Both the position numbers and the translations under genes were made by a program. 64,000 nucleotides of DNA, taken from the NCBI RefSeq assembly GCF_041381155.1, contig NC_091142.1, positions 22,654,362-22,718,361 on the forward strand. The letters run 5' to 3'. Source of the DNA: Argopecten irradians. Taxonomy: Eukaryota > Mollusca > Bivalvia > Pectinida > Pectinidae. The notes beneath the pieces are model-generated. The model was not told the origin of the DNA and searched no databases. It saw only the letters and a program-made list of their open reading frames with translations. How positions within the stretch are numbered: the stretch's first letter is position 1; every line of letters begins with the position of its first letter. Positions 1-13,200 of this stretch are shown piece by piece.

Positions 1-1001
1 ACTCAAATTAATATTTTCTCTATCTCTACATGGAAAGAATCCATTTATTATAGGCAGAATATGTGATTGATAGTTTCGAAATAAATAACTCGATTAATTA
101 TAACTTCGATGGAGACATTGTATTTCATTTACTAAAATTGCGGTCATTTAAATGCTTTAAGATCAATGACATATCAATACATCAAGAGTTTGCATGATTT
201 TTGTCCATTTTATAAGGAACTACCATCTTCAAGAAGCCATTCTCATCAATTTTGTCACTCGACCTCATAAATCTATTAAAGTCTGATTTACATATTTACA
301 TATTCATATATAAAAACGTTAATTTGACAAAGCCGGTGGTTTTATAGAAATATGTTTCCAGTTCTGGTCGCTTGTCTTTATATTTTAATGATTAAAGTGA
401 ACAGTCGGGCAAGGATGGCTAAAGTCGGTAAAAATGGTGTGAATGTATCCAGTATAATTTCTTATAAAATGGAAAAATAAAATCTCTCGTCAAAATCTGT
501 CTGCGTACGAAGAAATTAATTTAAAGTACGGATATTCTAAAACGTCCTCCCGGCTCACTATGTCCGTGGTTACATTTCCACGCAGCCTCGCTTTCAATGC
601 TTTCAACTTTTCTTTACTTTAATGGTCAGAACTGGGAAACTAAGCAGAACTTGACCGTCGTATTAATATGTGAGAACTTTTGGAAGGCCAATGAACGCAT
701 TTAGACTGGTTTTCTTTGCCCGACTATTCACTCTAACCTGGAAATAAGGTATTTATTTTAATAAGTTTTATTTCTCATGATATTGTGTTTCCAAAATATG
801 TAGCGACAGGAATATTGACTATGATCTTAAATAAATATCATCACATTTACACTATCGGTGCCAAATCCGGATAATAATGATTGAGCTGTTCCTGTCAGTT
901 TTTCACATTTTTTTTATTTTCATGGTGGTTCAATGTCGTCCTTTCCCCCTAGGCACTATCAAATATTTTATTGACACAAAACTATATAACGCTATTCTGT
1001 T
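1..1001. other. Intergenic DNA, no gene seen
   Basis: AT-rich sequence with no open frame of useful length and no splice-framed coding similarity that I can recognise. It ends at the 6-bp target duplication of the adjacent foldback-like element. Confidence 0.5.
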
Positions 1002-1046
1002 TCTACGTACGGCGGCGTATTAGGGCCACTATATAATTTAATTTAT

Positions 1047-1291
1047 CTTGTACGTACAAGTTAGTATCTTGTACGTACAAGTTAGTATCTTGTACGTACA
1101 AGATAGTATCTTGTACGTACAACTTAGTATCTTGTACGTACAAGATAGTATCTTGTACGTACAACTTAGTATCTTGTACGTACAAGTTAGTATCTTGTAC
1201 GTACAACTTAGTATCTTGTACGTACAACTTAGTATCTTGTACGTACAAGATAGTATCTTGTACGTACAAGTTACTATCTTGTACGTACAAG
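1047..1291. repeat. Left 21-bp palindromic tandem array (12 units)
   Basis: Twelve 21-bp units each contain the perfect 12-bp palindrome TTGTACGTACAA separated by a variable 9-bp spacer. Because the period is divisible by three and the core is self-complementary, long open frames with a 7-residue repeat appear on both strands. These are artefacts of the repeat and not genes. Confidence 0.95.
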
Positions 1292-2125
1292 ATAGTATAA
1301 TGTTGAAACTCTCGGTATTAAAGGCTGTGGCTGATTTACTGTCACCATGGTATCGCATGAAGCTATACGTATATTACGTACCCTTTGTATAAGCCAAAGG
1401 GAAAAAAGAATACCTTGCGACATGTTGTGGAGTTGTAATGCTGTGATAAGTTTCCGAACATATAGATGTAAATGTTTATAACAGAGTATTAACTATGATC
1501 ATCATTTTGACAATAATTGATGTGTGTATATATGTCTAATAAACACAAAAACATATATGAAATAATTTGTTTTGCTTTTGTTGTCTGTGCAATCAGTAAA
1601 TCATTCGAATTAGGGCATAATGCCTAAAATTGTTTTCGGAGGCACTTAATTATTTTCAATACTACTATTCTGAAGTAAAATAAATGCTCAAACTTTTCCA
1701 ATAATGGCACAAGTGTGAAGTATTTAACTTTTATTACTGAAGAAAATTACGAATTTGTTTGCTCCTCTTTTTAATAGATAAAACTTATCATTCATCGGAG
1801 ATGTATCATATCCATTTTATCACTAAATGTATCTTATCTATAAAACAAGCGACTATACAGTTTTCTCGAAAGGAACTATACAGTGTCAGTTTCAAAATAA
1901 TGCAAGTGACTATACAGTTTCAACTCATAATCCGGCAATTTCATATTACGATTGTGAAAAAGATATTGTCCTCATTAATATATATCTATATTTTTAATAT
2001 TGTCAAATAAGTTTATAAACCTGTGATCGTACTTGAAGCAATGCAAATTAGACCGACTATCTTTAATTACGAGAAATATCAGGCGGGTGACTCAATTCTG
2101 CGGTGATGAACAGCAGTTCAACTCA

Positions 2126-2541
2126 ACTTGTATGTACAAAATACTAAGTTGTACGTACAAGATACTATCTTGTACGTACAAGATAATATAAGTTGTACGT
2201 ACAAGATAGTAACTTGTACGTACAAGATAGTAACTTGTACGTACAAGATACTATCTTGTACGTACAAGATACTAAGTTGTACGTACAAGATACTATGTTG
2301 TACGTACAAGATACTATCTTGTACGTACAAGATACTATCTTGTACGTACAAGATACTATCTTGTACGTACAAGATGCTAAGTTGTACGTACAAGATACTA
2401 ACTTGTACGTACAAGATACTAAGTTGTACGTACAAGATACTATCTTGTACGTACAAGATACTAAGTTGTACGTACAAGATACTATCTTGTACGTACAAGA
2501 TACTAACTTGTACGTACAAGATACTAACTTGTACGTACAAG
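2126..2541. repeat. Right 21-bp palindromic tandem array (about 20 units)
   Basis: Same unit as the left array but in inverted orientation and longer (about 20 units against 12), so the two arms have expanded or contracted independently since insertion. The first unit is degenerate (TGTATGTACA). Open frames across it are repeat artefacts. Confidence 0.95.
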
Positions 2542-2586
2542 ATAAATTAAATTATATAGTGGCCCTAATACGCCGCCGTATCTACG

Positions 2587-4223
2587 CGTGTATCCTTACC
2601 ATATTGTTTTAAATTTCATAAACCACATGTTTGGGTCGGAACCATCAATGGATACTTTGAACCATTAACTGTATGATATCGATGCTGTTCCGATTCTCCA
2701 TTTATCACAATATACAACATTATACATTGTAAACAATAGTAGATCCCGAATGTCCGCACTCAGTTATCGTTGATCGGCATAATGTCATTTACTGCAACTC
2801 TATTTCATATAGTTCGTTAATATTTGAATATTTTATGTATATAGGTAGTAATGCTAATTATTGTTAGTCATAATTGTTGATACTCGATATATATTCAAAA
2901 TCGTCGTATCATGTATCGTAAGATCGTCAGAGCGATTGTCTTTATAAATAACCAATGCTAAAGTGATTAACAACGAGATGAAGTCTGATGTTAAAATATT
3001 AATTATTCATAATATATTCTCCTGAAGTTAGTGTAAAAAGACATTATATCCCCATTTTCAAAATTACTTAAGCTGTAGTAGTTATCAAAAATCGTCATTT
3101 GGAACAAAAAGATTGTAACAAAATGGGTTGATATTTAGTATGTAACACTAAGTTTAAAAGTACATTTGATATTGTACACATGGGAAAGCAAAACAAACAA
3201 TAGATTGATAGGTATAGATATGTGATAGTCAGAAGCAGCAGTGTTGGCTTGCACGGTATCACGAAGTCTGTCATTTTGGGAGATGATATCCAAGATGAGC
3301 ATGGCGGAACCTGACTTGCAGTTTATCAAAGCGGTCAGCGGTATGGCCAATGTGATAACGCAGCAAAGCGTAAGGTTTAGGTTAGATGGGGATTAGAGAT
3401 TTTAGGGTGTGATTTTAACAACAATTAACAATAACTCACATAAATCTTCAATTATGTGGAACGATTCGGAAGAGAATGCCATCATAACAAAACAATATCG
3501 ACCTATTTTGACGCCGTAGAGAAAATGTCCATGGGCTTCGCATTGTAACACGTGATTTTAGAGTTGCGTATGGCATTCAATTATCTTAATCAATTATCCA
3601 ATACCCCGGGAGCTTATTGTTACATGTATAAATCATATACAAATGTGTATGAGAGATTCGGGTAGATGCTGACCGCTGCAGTATCTAGTCACCAACTTAC
3701 AGTCTACTATTGTGTGTTTGTTCTGCAGCAAGGAATGATGATCATACTAAAGACGAACGACAATATCAATAATTATTTATAACATTTAAAATAATTATAA
3801 GCCTTTTGGAGTTATAGAGGCAACATTTAATTAAGGAAGTATTGTTTGATGTTTACTGGTGTTTAAACTGCATATTTTGTACAGATATTTTAAATGACGT
3901 GCGTTTTTAATTTCATTTATACAATATTTGTTAAATATTTTATTTGCTGATATATAATTTGATATTTACATTTCATTCATACATACAATAGGCCCAATCG
4001 GATGCGCATTCACACTACTTGCGGAGGTCAGTGTTCCGGTGTGTGTATTCTTGCGCGGTAACCACTGCGTTTACGCAAGGGTAAACGATTACTCAGTTGC
4101 TATGGTTATATAGCAAAGAGAAAACGGAAATGTAAATATTATCTTATATTTCATTATTAAATCCAGAACGTGCTTTAGACTGATTGTTCATCGTATTATC
4201 TTGGGAAATATATATTTCTGGAC
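2587..4223. other. Intergenic DNA upstream of the first channel gene
   Basis: No confident gene. A 71-codon frame at 3135-3350 on the minus strand is less AT-rich than its surroundings but matches nothing I recognise. The promoter of the channel gene should lie toward the right end; no convincing TATA element was seen close to the start codon. Confidence 0.4.
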
Positions 4224-7200
4224 ATGGTGGTGATAGAGGCATTAAAAGGATTTCTCGGCTACACCACCATACATGGATGTGGTCGGCTAGGAGATTCCAA
4301 GTATGTTATACAGAGGTTTTTCTGGTGTTTTGCAACTTTGGGCAGCATCGCAATGACAAGTTACCAGATATCCAGGCTCTACCAGCAGTATCGTGCGTAA
4401 GTAATATACCATATATGCGGTTATATCTGTGGGTCATCATTTTCACGAAATAAATATAAAATATGTCAATGCATTTTTAACGGTTTTGATTTTCGCGAGC
4501 TGGATTTCAGGGTGTTTTTGAATTATTCACTTTTTCAATGTTTCGCAGATGAAATCTTTGCGATTATGGCGAATTTATAAAAATAAGCCTTTATATGCTA
4601 TTCCGTCTTTGCATATTACAGAGCTGGCTCCCTGGTGGGTTTGTGGGCGTGATTCGCGTCATTTTCTCCGAAAAGTATGACGTTACGCATGCAAGTACAG
4701 GACTTTACAATCCGTAGGGCCAGATACATTGTAACTCTAATGTGCAAACTCTTTCCTCTTTGTATTTCGTTTTAGACAAAGTATTGCACGTGAGGCTTCT
4801 AAAATAATAACATGAATATGTAAAACATGTAATAAAAAAATTGCGTTCATTGATACCATTCAATTGAATTGCATGTTAAGTTTGTGAAGGCTATAAATTA
4901 AGTGATAAGTTTCATGTCTATATTTCCTGGCTCTGTTAAAACTCAATTATATATATGTAATGCGTTTGATTTTATGGAAAACATACAGTCGTGTACAACG
5001 AGGCTCCTCATCATTCCGTATATAAAGTCGTGTTCAACTAGGCTCTTCATATATAAAGTCGTGTTCAGACAGGCTCTTCATATATAAAGTCGTGTTCAAC
5101 AAGGCTCTTCATATATGTAGTCGTGTTCAACCAGGCTCTTACTGACTAGGCATGCAAGGCCAGACAGAAAATGCACAGTATCAAACGTCTTGTTGAACGA
5201 TTGGCTTGAATAGTTGAACGTCCTACTAGCAGCAAAGATCGTGTAGGAAAGTACATTGTAACAGGTTTATCGGTGAAGAAAAGTATGAAACATGGAATTA
5301 AACAACTATATATGTGTCGTAACGTGGAGACCATTTTGGCATGCTTTTTTCTCTTCGGTAATATATTGAAAACAATAAGCTTTGATGATTTGACCTATGA
5401 AAATGATTTAAATAGACACATATGTACAATGTCTTATAAACACTAGGTACGATATAGAAATGATACAAAGTAAAATTAATGTCTTATGCCTTAGGTATGT
5501 TTGGATAGAAACACAAATGCATAATTACTTTACATGCAATTACTACGAACACTGTAAAATGTGAAATGAAGTTGTAAACCACAACTTTGCTTCATGGTCT
5601 GACCGTAAGTACTCAATTCACTGCGCTATAAATGTAAATTTAATGACTTTTGTTAAAATTAAAATATTTTTTAACTCTTATTTGTACTTGTAAAATTAAA
5701 ACCTATTTTTTGTAAGTATTGTAATTCTCAAAATATTGATACATTTTGATGGCGAAAACAAAATTAAAAGGTGCTCTTGATTGGTAAGTATGACAATTAT
5801 GGCACATTTATGACGAGCTGGATAATGTGCGACACTTAAGTGCCATTGTGGCTGATTTGTAATGTATAAGGGACAGTTTATAGATTTTCATAAACTAAAT
5901 ACAGTGTGGATAGAACGTGCATACAAAACAAGTAATAACTTAATGGATAGTTTTGGTCACGTAATGGACAGTTAATGACCAGAGCCAAAGCAGTGGATTA
6001 AATCGAAAGACCAAACACAAAAATAAAATCAACAATTTAATGTGAAGGAACACCATATTTGTATTTATCACAACCTCAGTATAATCCATATTCTTATACA
6101 CAGAATCCCTTCAGAATTTAAATGTTAGACATATATTCTTGGTTGTAATATTAAGCTTCTTGCTGTTGGTTTTAATACAATATCACTGATTGTTTTTTCG
6201 GATTCTAGAAGTCTTGGAACTTTGTGACAGGAGGCTGATGTTTCAGTTTTGTGTCAATGTAATATGTCACTCGGTTATCATTTGCTTCTCACATGTGCGA
6301 GATTATAGATTTCCATTAACTACATACAGTGTGGATAGAACGTGCATACAAAATTGATATTGATACCATGTCTTTAAGGACAACAGTGGGACCCACTTAA
6401 TTGGAAATCGGTTTTATCGAAATACGGCTTGATTTGAAATTAATTAGAATCCCTGTTCAATCATATATATTGTCTTTCTTATTTATATTGAATTTTGGAT
6501 AAAGCGAAGATATGTTTTTCCATTCATCGAGGACTTCATTGTACCTTGGTTCCATTGTATAACGCACGATATTGCTACTTAAGTGCCCCTCTGTCTGATA
6601 TACAATGTATAATGGACATTGTTCATAATCAAATAATTATAAACTGTATACTATGGATAGTGCGTGGTTAAAACACCGATATCAGTGATTAAAAACTATA
6701 TAATATAATTTGTATAAAGTAATTATCATCTGAACTGTTGTATGTATGATGCTTAAACCAAATTATTAATATTTAAGTGATGAACGGATACAAATACTTA
6801 TGGCCGGGAAAAAAAGAAAAAAGACCAACTACGTGACTAGAAATAGAGGTTTCCGAACGCGTGACTGCCTTTTATCTTGTTTATCAAACTCGAGTTAGTT
6901 AATTTCGAAATTTTAAAGACACGAGCTTTAGTGAGAGTTTAGTTAAGCATTATCAAAAACAGTAACGCGTTGGGGAACTTATTTATCTTTAACTCTATAT
7001 TTACATTATCACATACCACTCCATAATGTCTTTCCGCCCTAAAAAGTGCTTAGAGATCCTAGATCGAGGGCCCACTTTTATGAAAATGCCTAAGCCTTAA
7101 TGAATTCCTAACTTAAAATTCTCCATGGGAAAGCATTATAGATTTTAAGGAAGGCTCCATAACTTCAGGGATTTTCCTTAACATCCGTAATGCGTTCCTA

Positions 7201-10200
7201 TGGAATATTCTAAGTTATAGAATTCCTTAAAGTTAAAGATGCTCCACCGCTGACGAATAGTTTTTTTTCACTATCAAAAACATGTGCAAACGATTTAGTA
7301 TTTTTCTTCAGTTACAAAAGTTACTTACTCTATACCATTACCACCATTGAAAAGTTTGAGCTTCTAATTTTACTTTAAGTATATGAAGAAATAATTAATT
7401 GCATCCCGAAAGAATTCCGTGTCAGTATACCCTATATTGAATGAAATACTGATTGCGCATGCACCAAAGGCAAATTAGATTATTTTATTATAGTTTTTGT
7501 ATTAATTAGACACATATATTTACGATTGAACACCAATTATTGTTCAAACAATGAATGTCATTTATGCTCTGTCGGCGGTGGAGCATCTTTAAGGAATGTT
7601 CATGAAACTGAGCCCTGGTATTCAATACAATAAACAATTGATATTTCCAACGTGACCATGCGTAGTTATACCAATGTCGCCTGGTTTAGATGATCAGCAT
7701 TGTACCATGAACGTGTTCGATGATTTAGTCTTTTGTTGTCTTAACATATGTGTTTATTGATTTTTCTTAATTAGCCATTAGGTAAATACAGTTTCTGTTC
7801 CATCGATAATGAATGTTTCATATCCATATATTCACAAAAATATTTTCATATCGTCTTTTATATACAGATCAACATTCGTTATAATCATGTAAACGTCGCC
7901 ATGTAGCGACTAACTTAATTACCTTCTGTAACAACTATCGCAGGTATGCATTTTAACTAAACCAGCTCTCGTCTGTGTAATTTAGGATGTTGTGGTTTGT
8001 TCTGATATTATTTCTACGCATAAGTGAAAATCCCTGCCTATTGAATAGATTTAACTCACTGAAGCATAACGTGAAAAGTACTGCAAAAATTTATGTTGTG
8101 ATATTTAGCTTATTAATAAGAAATTATTTTGTTGTCAATAATGTTATGACTATTTACAGGAAACACCTGACAACGTCCCTGGAGGTAGACTCCGGAAACA
8201 TCACCTTTCCTAACTTCCGTTTCTGCAGTTTAAACCCTGCTCCATACTCGGCCGTGAAAAACCGAACCCAATTAATGGCTATTCTGTATGCAACACAACA
8301 ACACTTTGGGCTAAATCTGTCGGAATTCGACAGCTCCGGAGATATCACGGATGTACGTAACGTTGATTGTTTAACTTAAAAAACCGACTTCTAAATCCAT
8401 AATGGTGCTATTGATTTGATAAGTCAGAAATAATGCTACGTGAAAATATATCTTGTTTGCTAGGTAGTCAGGTATTTTATGTCATTTTGATCGTGTTGAA
8501 ATGTATATTTTCAGCTATCAGATGAAGTGAAAAAAATGTCATACGAATTCAATATTGGTAAGTAAATAAGTGGTTCCCATTTGTCCTTCGGTTAAGTGCC
8601 AGTCCTTTGAGTATTGTTCTTGGTACTGCCTCTTGTCAAGACACAGATGAAGTAAGACGACTGGCTCGGATGCTATCAGTATAAAGTAACCAGGTGGGTT
8701 ATGCTTATTTGAAGTATTCCGCGACAGGATGCAAAGGGATATCTACCACAGTCTTCAAAAAAAAAAAAAAAAAAAAAAAAAAAAACATACCACGCACGTT
8801 ATACTTAACACAACACATAAATGGGAGGCCGCCATTAAAAGACTCTGGTTGATAGTAGGACGTAAATATAAGACTCCAAACACACTTATATACAATGCAC
8901 CACATTCACGGCGGTCGTTCTTCACATAACATTGATTAATAGACATTTCGATCAATTAATCGGAAGTGATTTTGAACCCTTACGGGAGATTGCATAGAGA
9001 ATACATGGTTAGTATCTTGTAATACCAGGTTTATTTTGGTGAAAGACTTAGGAAAGCCGAGATGACGAGGCTTTGCCGAGTCATCTCGACTTTCCGTGTC
9101 GAGCACCAAAATAAAAATTGTATTGTAAGATACTAACCGTGTATTCTGTTTATCCTGCAACCATTATGCCATTCAAAACGAAAGCAAATTGACAGTTATT
9201 TACTTGGATTCGTTCGAAGCGAGACGCTTCTTTGATGCGGAGGTAAAGATTCATTCACTAAACCGAATGAGACTGTACTACTTTTTACCGCCGTGGGGAA
9301 TGGATAAGCGCAATCAAAACCCGTATCCGTTATTCTATGCATTTAGATATATCACTGAAACAAAATGAAAATACTCCAAAAACAATAAATACCCATCAAA
9401 GAATTACTCTACAATAAACACCTTTGCCATGAGTCAAGAAAAAAAACCCAACCCAACACCGCCATACGAGATTTTCGATATCGTAAAAATGACGTAATTC
9501 CGGTGAATGTGACGTCACGCTTTAGTGGGACTGAACGACGTTTTGTTCACCGGAAGATTCAAGTTCTGGGTCAAGCTAGAAAAAAAAATACGTGATCGTA
9601 TTGACGGATAAAGCATTTCGTATTGACGGATAAAGCACAAGTTTATCCGGCAGTAGTTATCGGTCAGTTGACACTTGCCGGATAAATTCTTAAAAGCAAT
9701 TACATAGAACTTTATTTAGTCATTACATAAATCGATATGCCACGAATATACCGCAGTCTCCCAAAAATGCACCTCGCAATTTACAAACAAACAAAAATTA
9801 TACAAAATTAGCATTAAGAAAGGGGACAACATTTTTCTTTTCTTTCTAAGGTGATCTAACAGATGCCAGGATTTTGTTCGGACAGGAGCTCCCATTCGCT
9901 TTGCAATACGATATTCAGGAAGACCCTCTTATACACAATATTAATGACGTCCTACTAGAGTGTGTATTCCAGGGACAGGACTGCAATAACAGAGGGTATT
10001 TATATTTTATAATCTAATCATGGAATCATAGTATGTAGCATTCCCTATTTTAGCTATTATAAACAGCTCAGATAATTTAAAAACACCAACTTTTCATTGT
10101 AAGTTTGGCAGGCTGATGTACATTTATTTTTGATCAGATTGCAAGTTAGAAATTGTAATCTAAAATGCAAATTTACCCTTTTCGTTTGTCTTTTGTATTA

Positions 10201-13200
10201 AAAACATAATACTTCCAAGCCACTAAAATAATAAGTTCTATTGCTGTAATACTTAAAGTGAATAGTCGAGCAAAGGAAGGCTAAAGTCAGTAACACAAGG
10301 GTTAATATGTCCAGTATAATATTAAATAGAAAAACAAAAGTTCCTGTAAAAATCGCTCTATATGCAAAGAATCTAATTTATATCATACTTTAGTAATCCA
10401 AAAACGTCCTCCAGATGGCTATGTGTGTGTTGACGTTTCCAAGCAGTCTCTCTTTATAAGAGTTCGGCAAATGTTTTTAGAAATCTGCTTAATTTACACG
10501 GGACTTGATACTTATTTAAATGGACAAAACTTGAAACGTAAGAAGAGTTTGACCGTCGTTTTGATATGTTAGGACTGCTTCTCTTGCCGGACTATTAACT
10601 TCAAGTATTATTCAGGGTCGTATACAACATATCTCAAATTGCTTCATGGTTTACCTTTATATGGGGCTAAATAATTTTGTTTTGTACGTAAAGCTCTTAC
10701 TTTATGAATTACTTTATCGATATAAAAAATGACAGTGTAACGCATTTAAGGCGAACTCACGTACTTAAAGTGGCGATTAAAAAATTCAATTCACTGAGTT
10801 GGACTAAGCTGAATTAGCAGAAATTGATCCTAGGGAGAAAAAATAGTTAGCATTAAAATAGTTAGCATTATTTTTATGTTATTTCAAGTGGCCATTAAAT
10901 CATTCACTGAGTTGGACTAAGCTGAATTAACAGAAATTGATCCTAGGGAGAAAAAAATAGTTAGCATTATTTTTATGTCATCTCCACCATTAATGCAGGC
11001 TATTTAAGATATTATAATTAAATTTCTGGTTTTTTAGCATGTCAATTGTAACCACTCTAGACACGTTATACGGCTCATGTTTCGATTTTCGATTTGGTAA
11101 TGCCTCAGTCTACACAGCCGGACCAGAGGAAGGTAAGATGTACTATACTGCACAGATAACTCATACCCACTTATGATAAACCTTTCTTATTTTATAATTG
11201 TCATTAATTCCACAATACGTAACTATGGACATAATGTAAGCTGTGCGAATATTCAAACTATATCTTTTTGATATATACATATACATGTACATGCATATAT
11301 GAATTGAAAACTCGCGGGACAGTGTGTGATAACATCTTATATAAATATATCAAATGTGTCGCGAATTCACAAAGGACTTTTTTGCTTAATCAATTAGTGC
11401 TTAGTGATTTATTTGTTAAATCGTAAATATCGAAAATATTCTTATACAGTTAGTACTGTATGTTAGTTGTGTATAACTGAAAATAACATTTCCATGGTAA
11501 CCATTCTAAATATGAATGAATAAAATCAGTTTGAAAAATTCATATTTTTTCTCAATATTTTCTTTACAGATGCTACATCGCTGACGAATGGTATTTGTTC
11601 CCTAATTTATGAATATTTTGGATATTTATTATGACAACTAGAATTTTTATAGTAGCAACTACCGTAGTTTTCGTTTTATATAGGGCTGGAATTGATGATA
11701 TATCTGAACCATGCAGAATTCATACCATTTATTGCGGAAGCGATTGGCATAAATACAAGGATCTATGACAGCGACAGTACTATCCTTGGAGAGAGCACCG
11801 ACGGCGTCAAATTGTCTGCAGGATTCGATATTCACATTAGCCTGTCACTGGTAACGGAAATAAAACAAATAAATTTCAAAATTTACCTAAAAGTTTAGAT
11901 TAATAATCAAATTATCTGGAATTCATGGACCAATACAGTAATACCGTAGCAAAAATAGTTATCATAAAGTTTTATCCTATTTACTTTAATTTTATTAGTC
12001 TAAAAGACTTAAATTATGAGTAGGTTAGTGTTATCTGCACATATGTAGAACGCAACATTGCGATAAGACTGAAATGCTAAATTTACAAAATCGTCTCAAT
12101 ATTTGAACCTGAAACCCCTTGCACCCGTTCACCCGCCATACAATCATTACATGAAAACGTTTTAAGTTATATGTGCCGTATTTTTCATAGTAACGAATCA
12201 AGAAGAGCGTTTAATATGTTATTCCACTCCAAAAGTAACCAGCATTTTGAGAATTACAATACTTTCAATGTATAGGTTTTTTATTTTACAAGTACAAAAG
12301 AGAGCTGAAAATGATTTTTGGCAATACTGCCAAAAATCATTATATTAACGTCTTCAGTGTAGTGAAATGAGTACATACGGTTAGACCATGAAGCCATATT
12401 GTTGTCCACAATTTCATTGCACATTTTTACAGTTTTATAAGTAATTGTAAAGTGATATCTGAAGGTATGTTTCCTTCTAAACGTGTATAAGGCATAAAAA
12501 AACAAGAATTTCACAGTGCATAACCAATGTGTTCCAACTAACGTTTGTAAGGCATTATATAGGTTTGTCTGTACATTTGAATAATTTTCACAGCTCTATT
12601 CACTAAAACTTATGGTTTTAAATAGATAATTGAAGAAAAAATAACATGTCCAAATTCTCGGTCAGTTACGGCACATATAACTTTAAGATTTTTTTACATT
12701 GTCATACGGCTCTTTCATACGTAGATATGAATGATAGGAATATTCCACTCGAGGGTCATAATGTAGCATCTTTTATAGTAAAACCTGGCTAGTTTCTGCA
12801 ATTAAAACAAATAGTATTTTGTAGATGGCGGTGTATTGCATGGATAGCCTCAGGCGACCCGAGTGTACTGCATGAACCAGTATATCACCTGTAGATATGA
12901 GAGAAACATATTTTTACCTTTACACAAATAAAAATAATTTTGACCATATGCCGTGATGTGAACATTAAAAACTACTATCCATGCTTTATCTGCAGACCGA
13001 ATACAACAGACAACAAGGAAAGGATAACGAGAGATGTGATAGTTCACAGCTGTATCCAAGTCTATTGGTTTGTTATTCCTATACAGAGTTCGCATATTAA
13101 ACTAGGCTTTCCAAATTATTTCTTTATAATTCAACTTTGCTGGTGACGAGGTTTCCATTAGCTAAATATTACTTTATCAGCCCATAAAGGCAAAATTAGC

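Larger units (their letters stand above)
1008..2580. mobile_element. Foldback-like non-autonomous DNA transposon
   Basis: The two ends are inverted copies of each other: about 40 bp of unique terminal sequence starting TACGGCGGCGTATTAGGG, followed inward by tandem arrays of a 21-bp unit. The hexamer TCTACG lies directly outside both ends (1002-1007 and 2581-2586) and is read as a target site duplication. The interior (about 1300-2120) has no transposase-like frame. Tandem repeats inside inverted termini are the hallmark of foldback elements. The superfamily cannot be assigned from these data. Confidence 0.8.

Noticed and set aside
1047-1291. CRISPR-like array (regular short repeats)
   Set aside because: The spacers are near-identical and only about 9 bp, the unit is palindromic and tandem, and the genome is eukaryotic.
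11571-11591. Extra microexon of channel copy 1
   Set aside because: Copy 2 joins the equivalent exons 5 and 6 directly in phase, and the segment matches the end of a MITE. It is kept only as an exonisation question.
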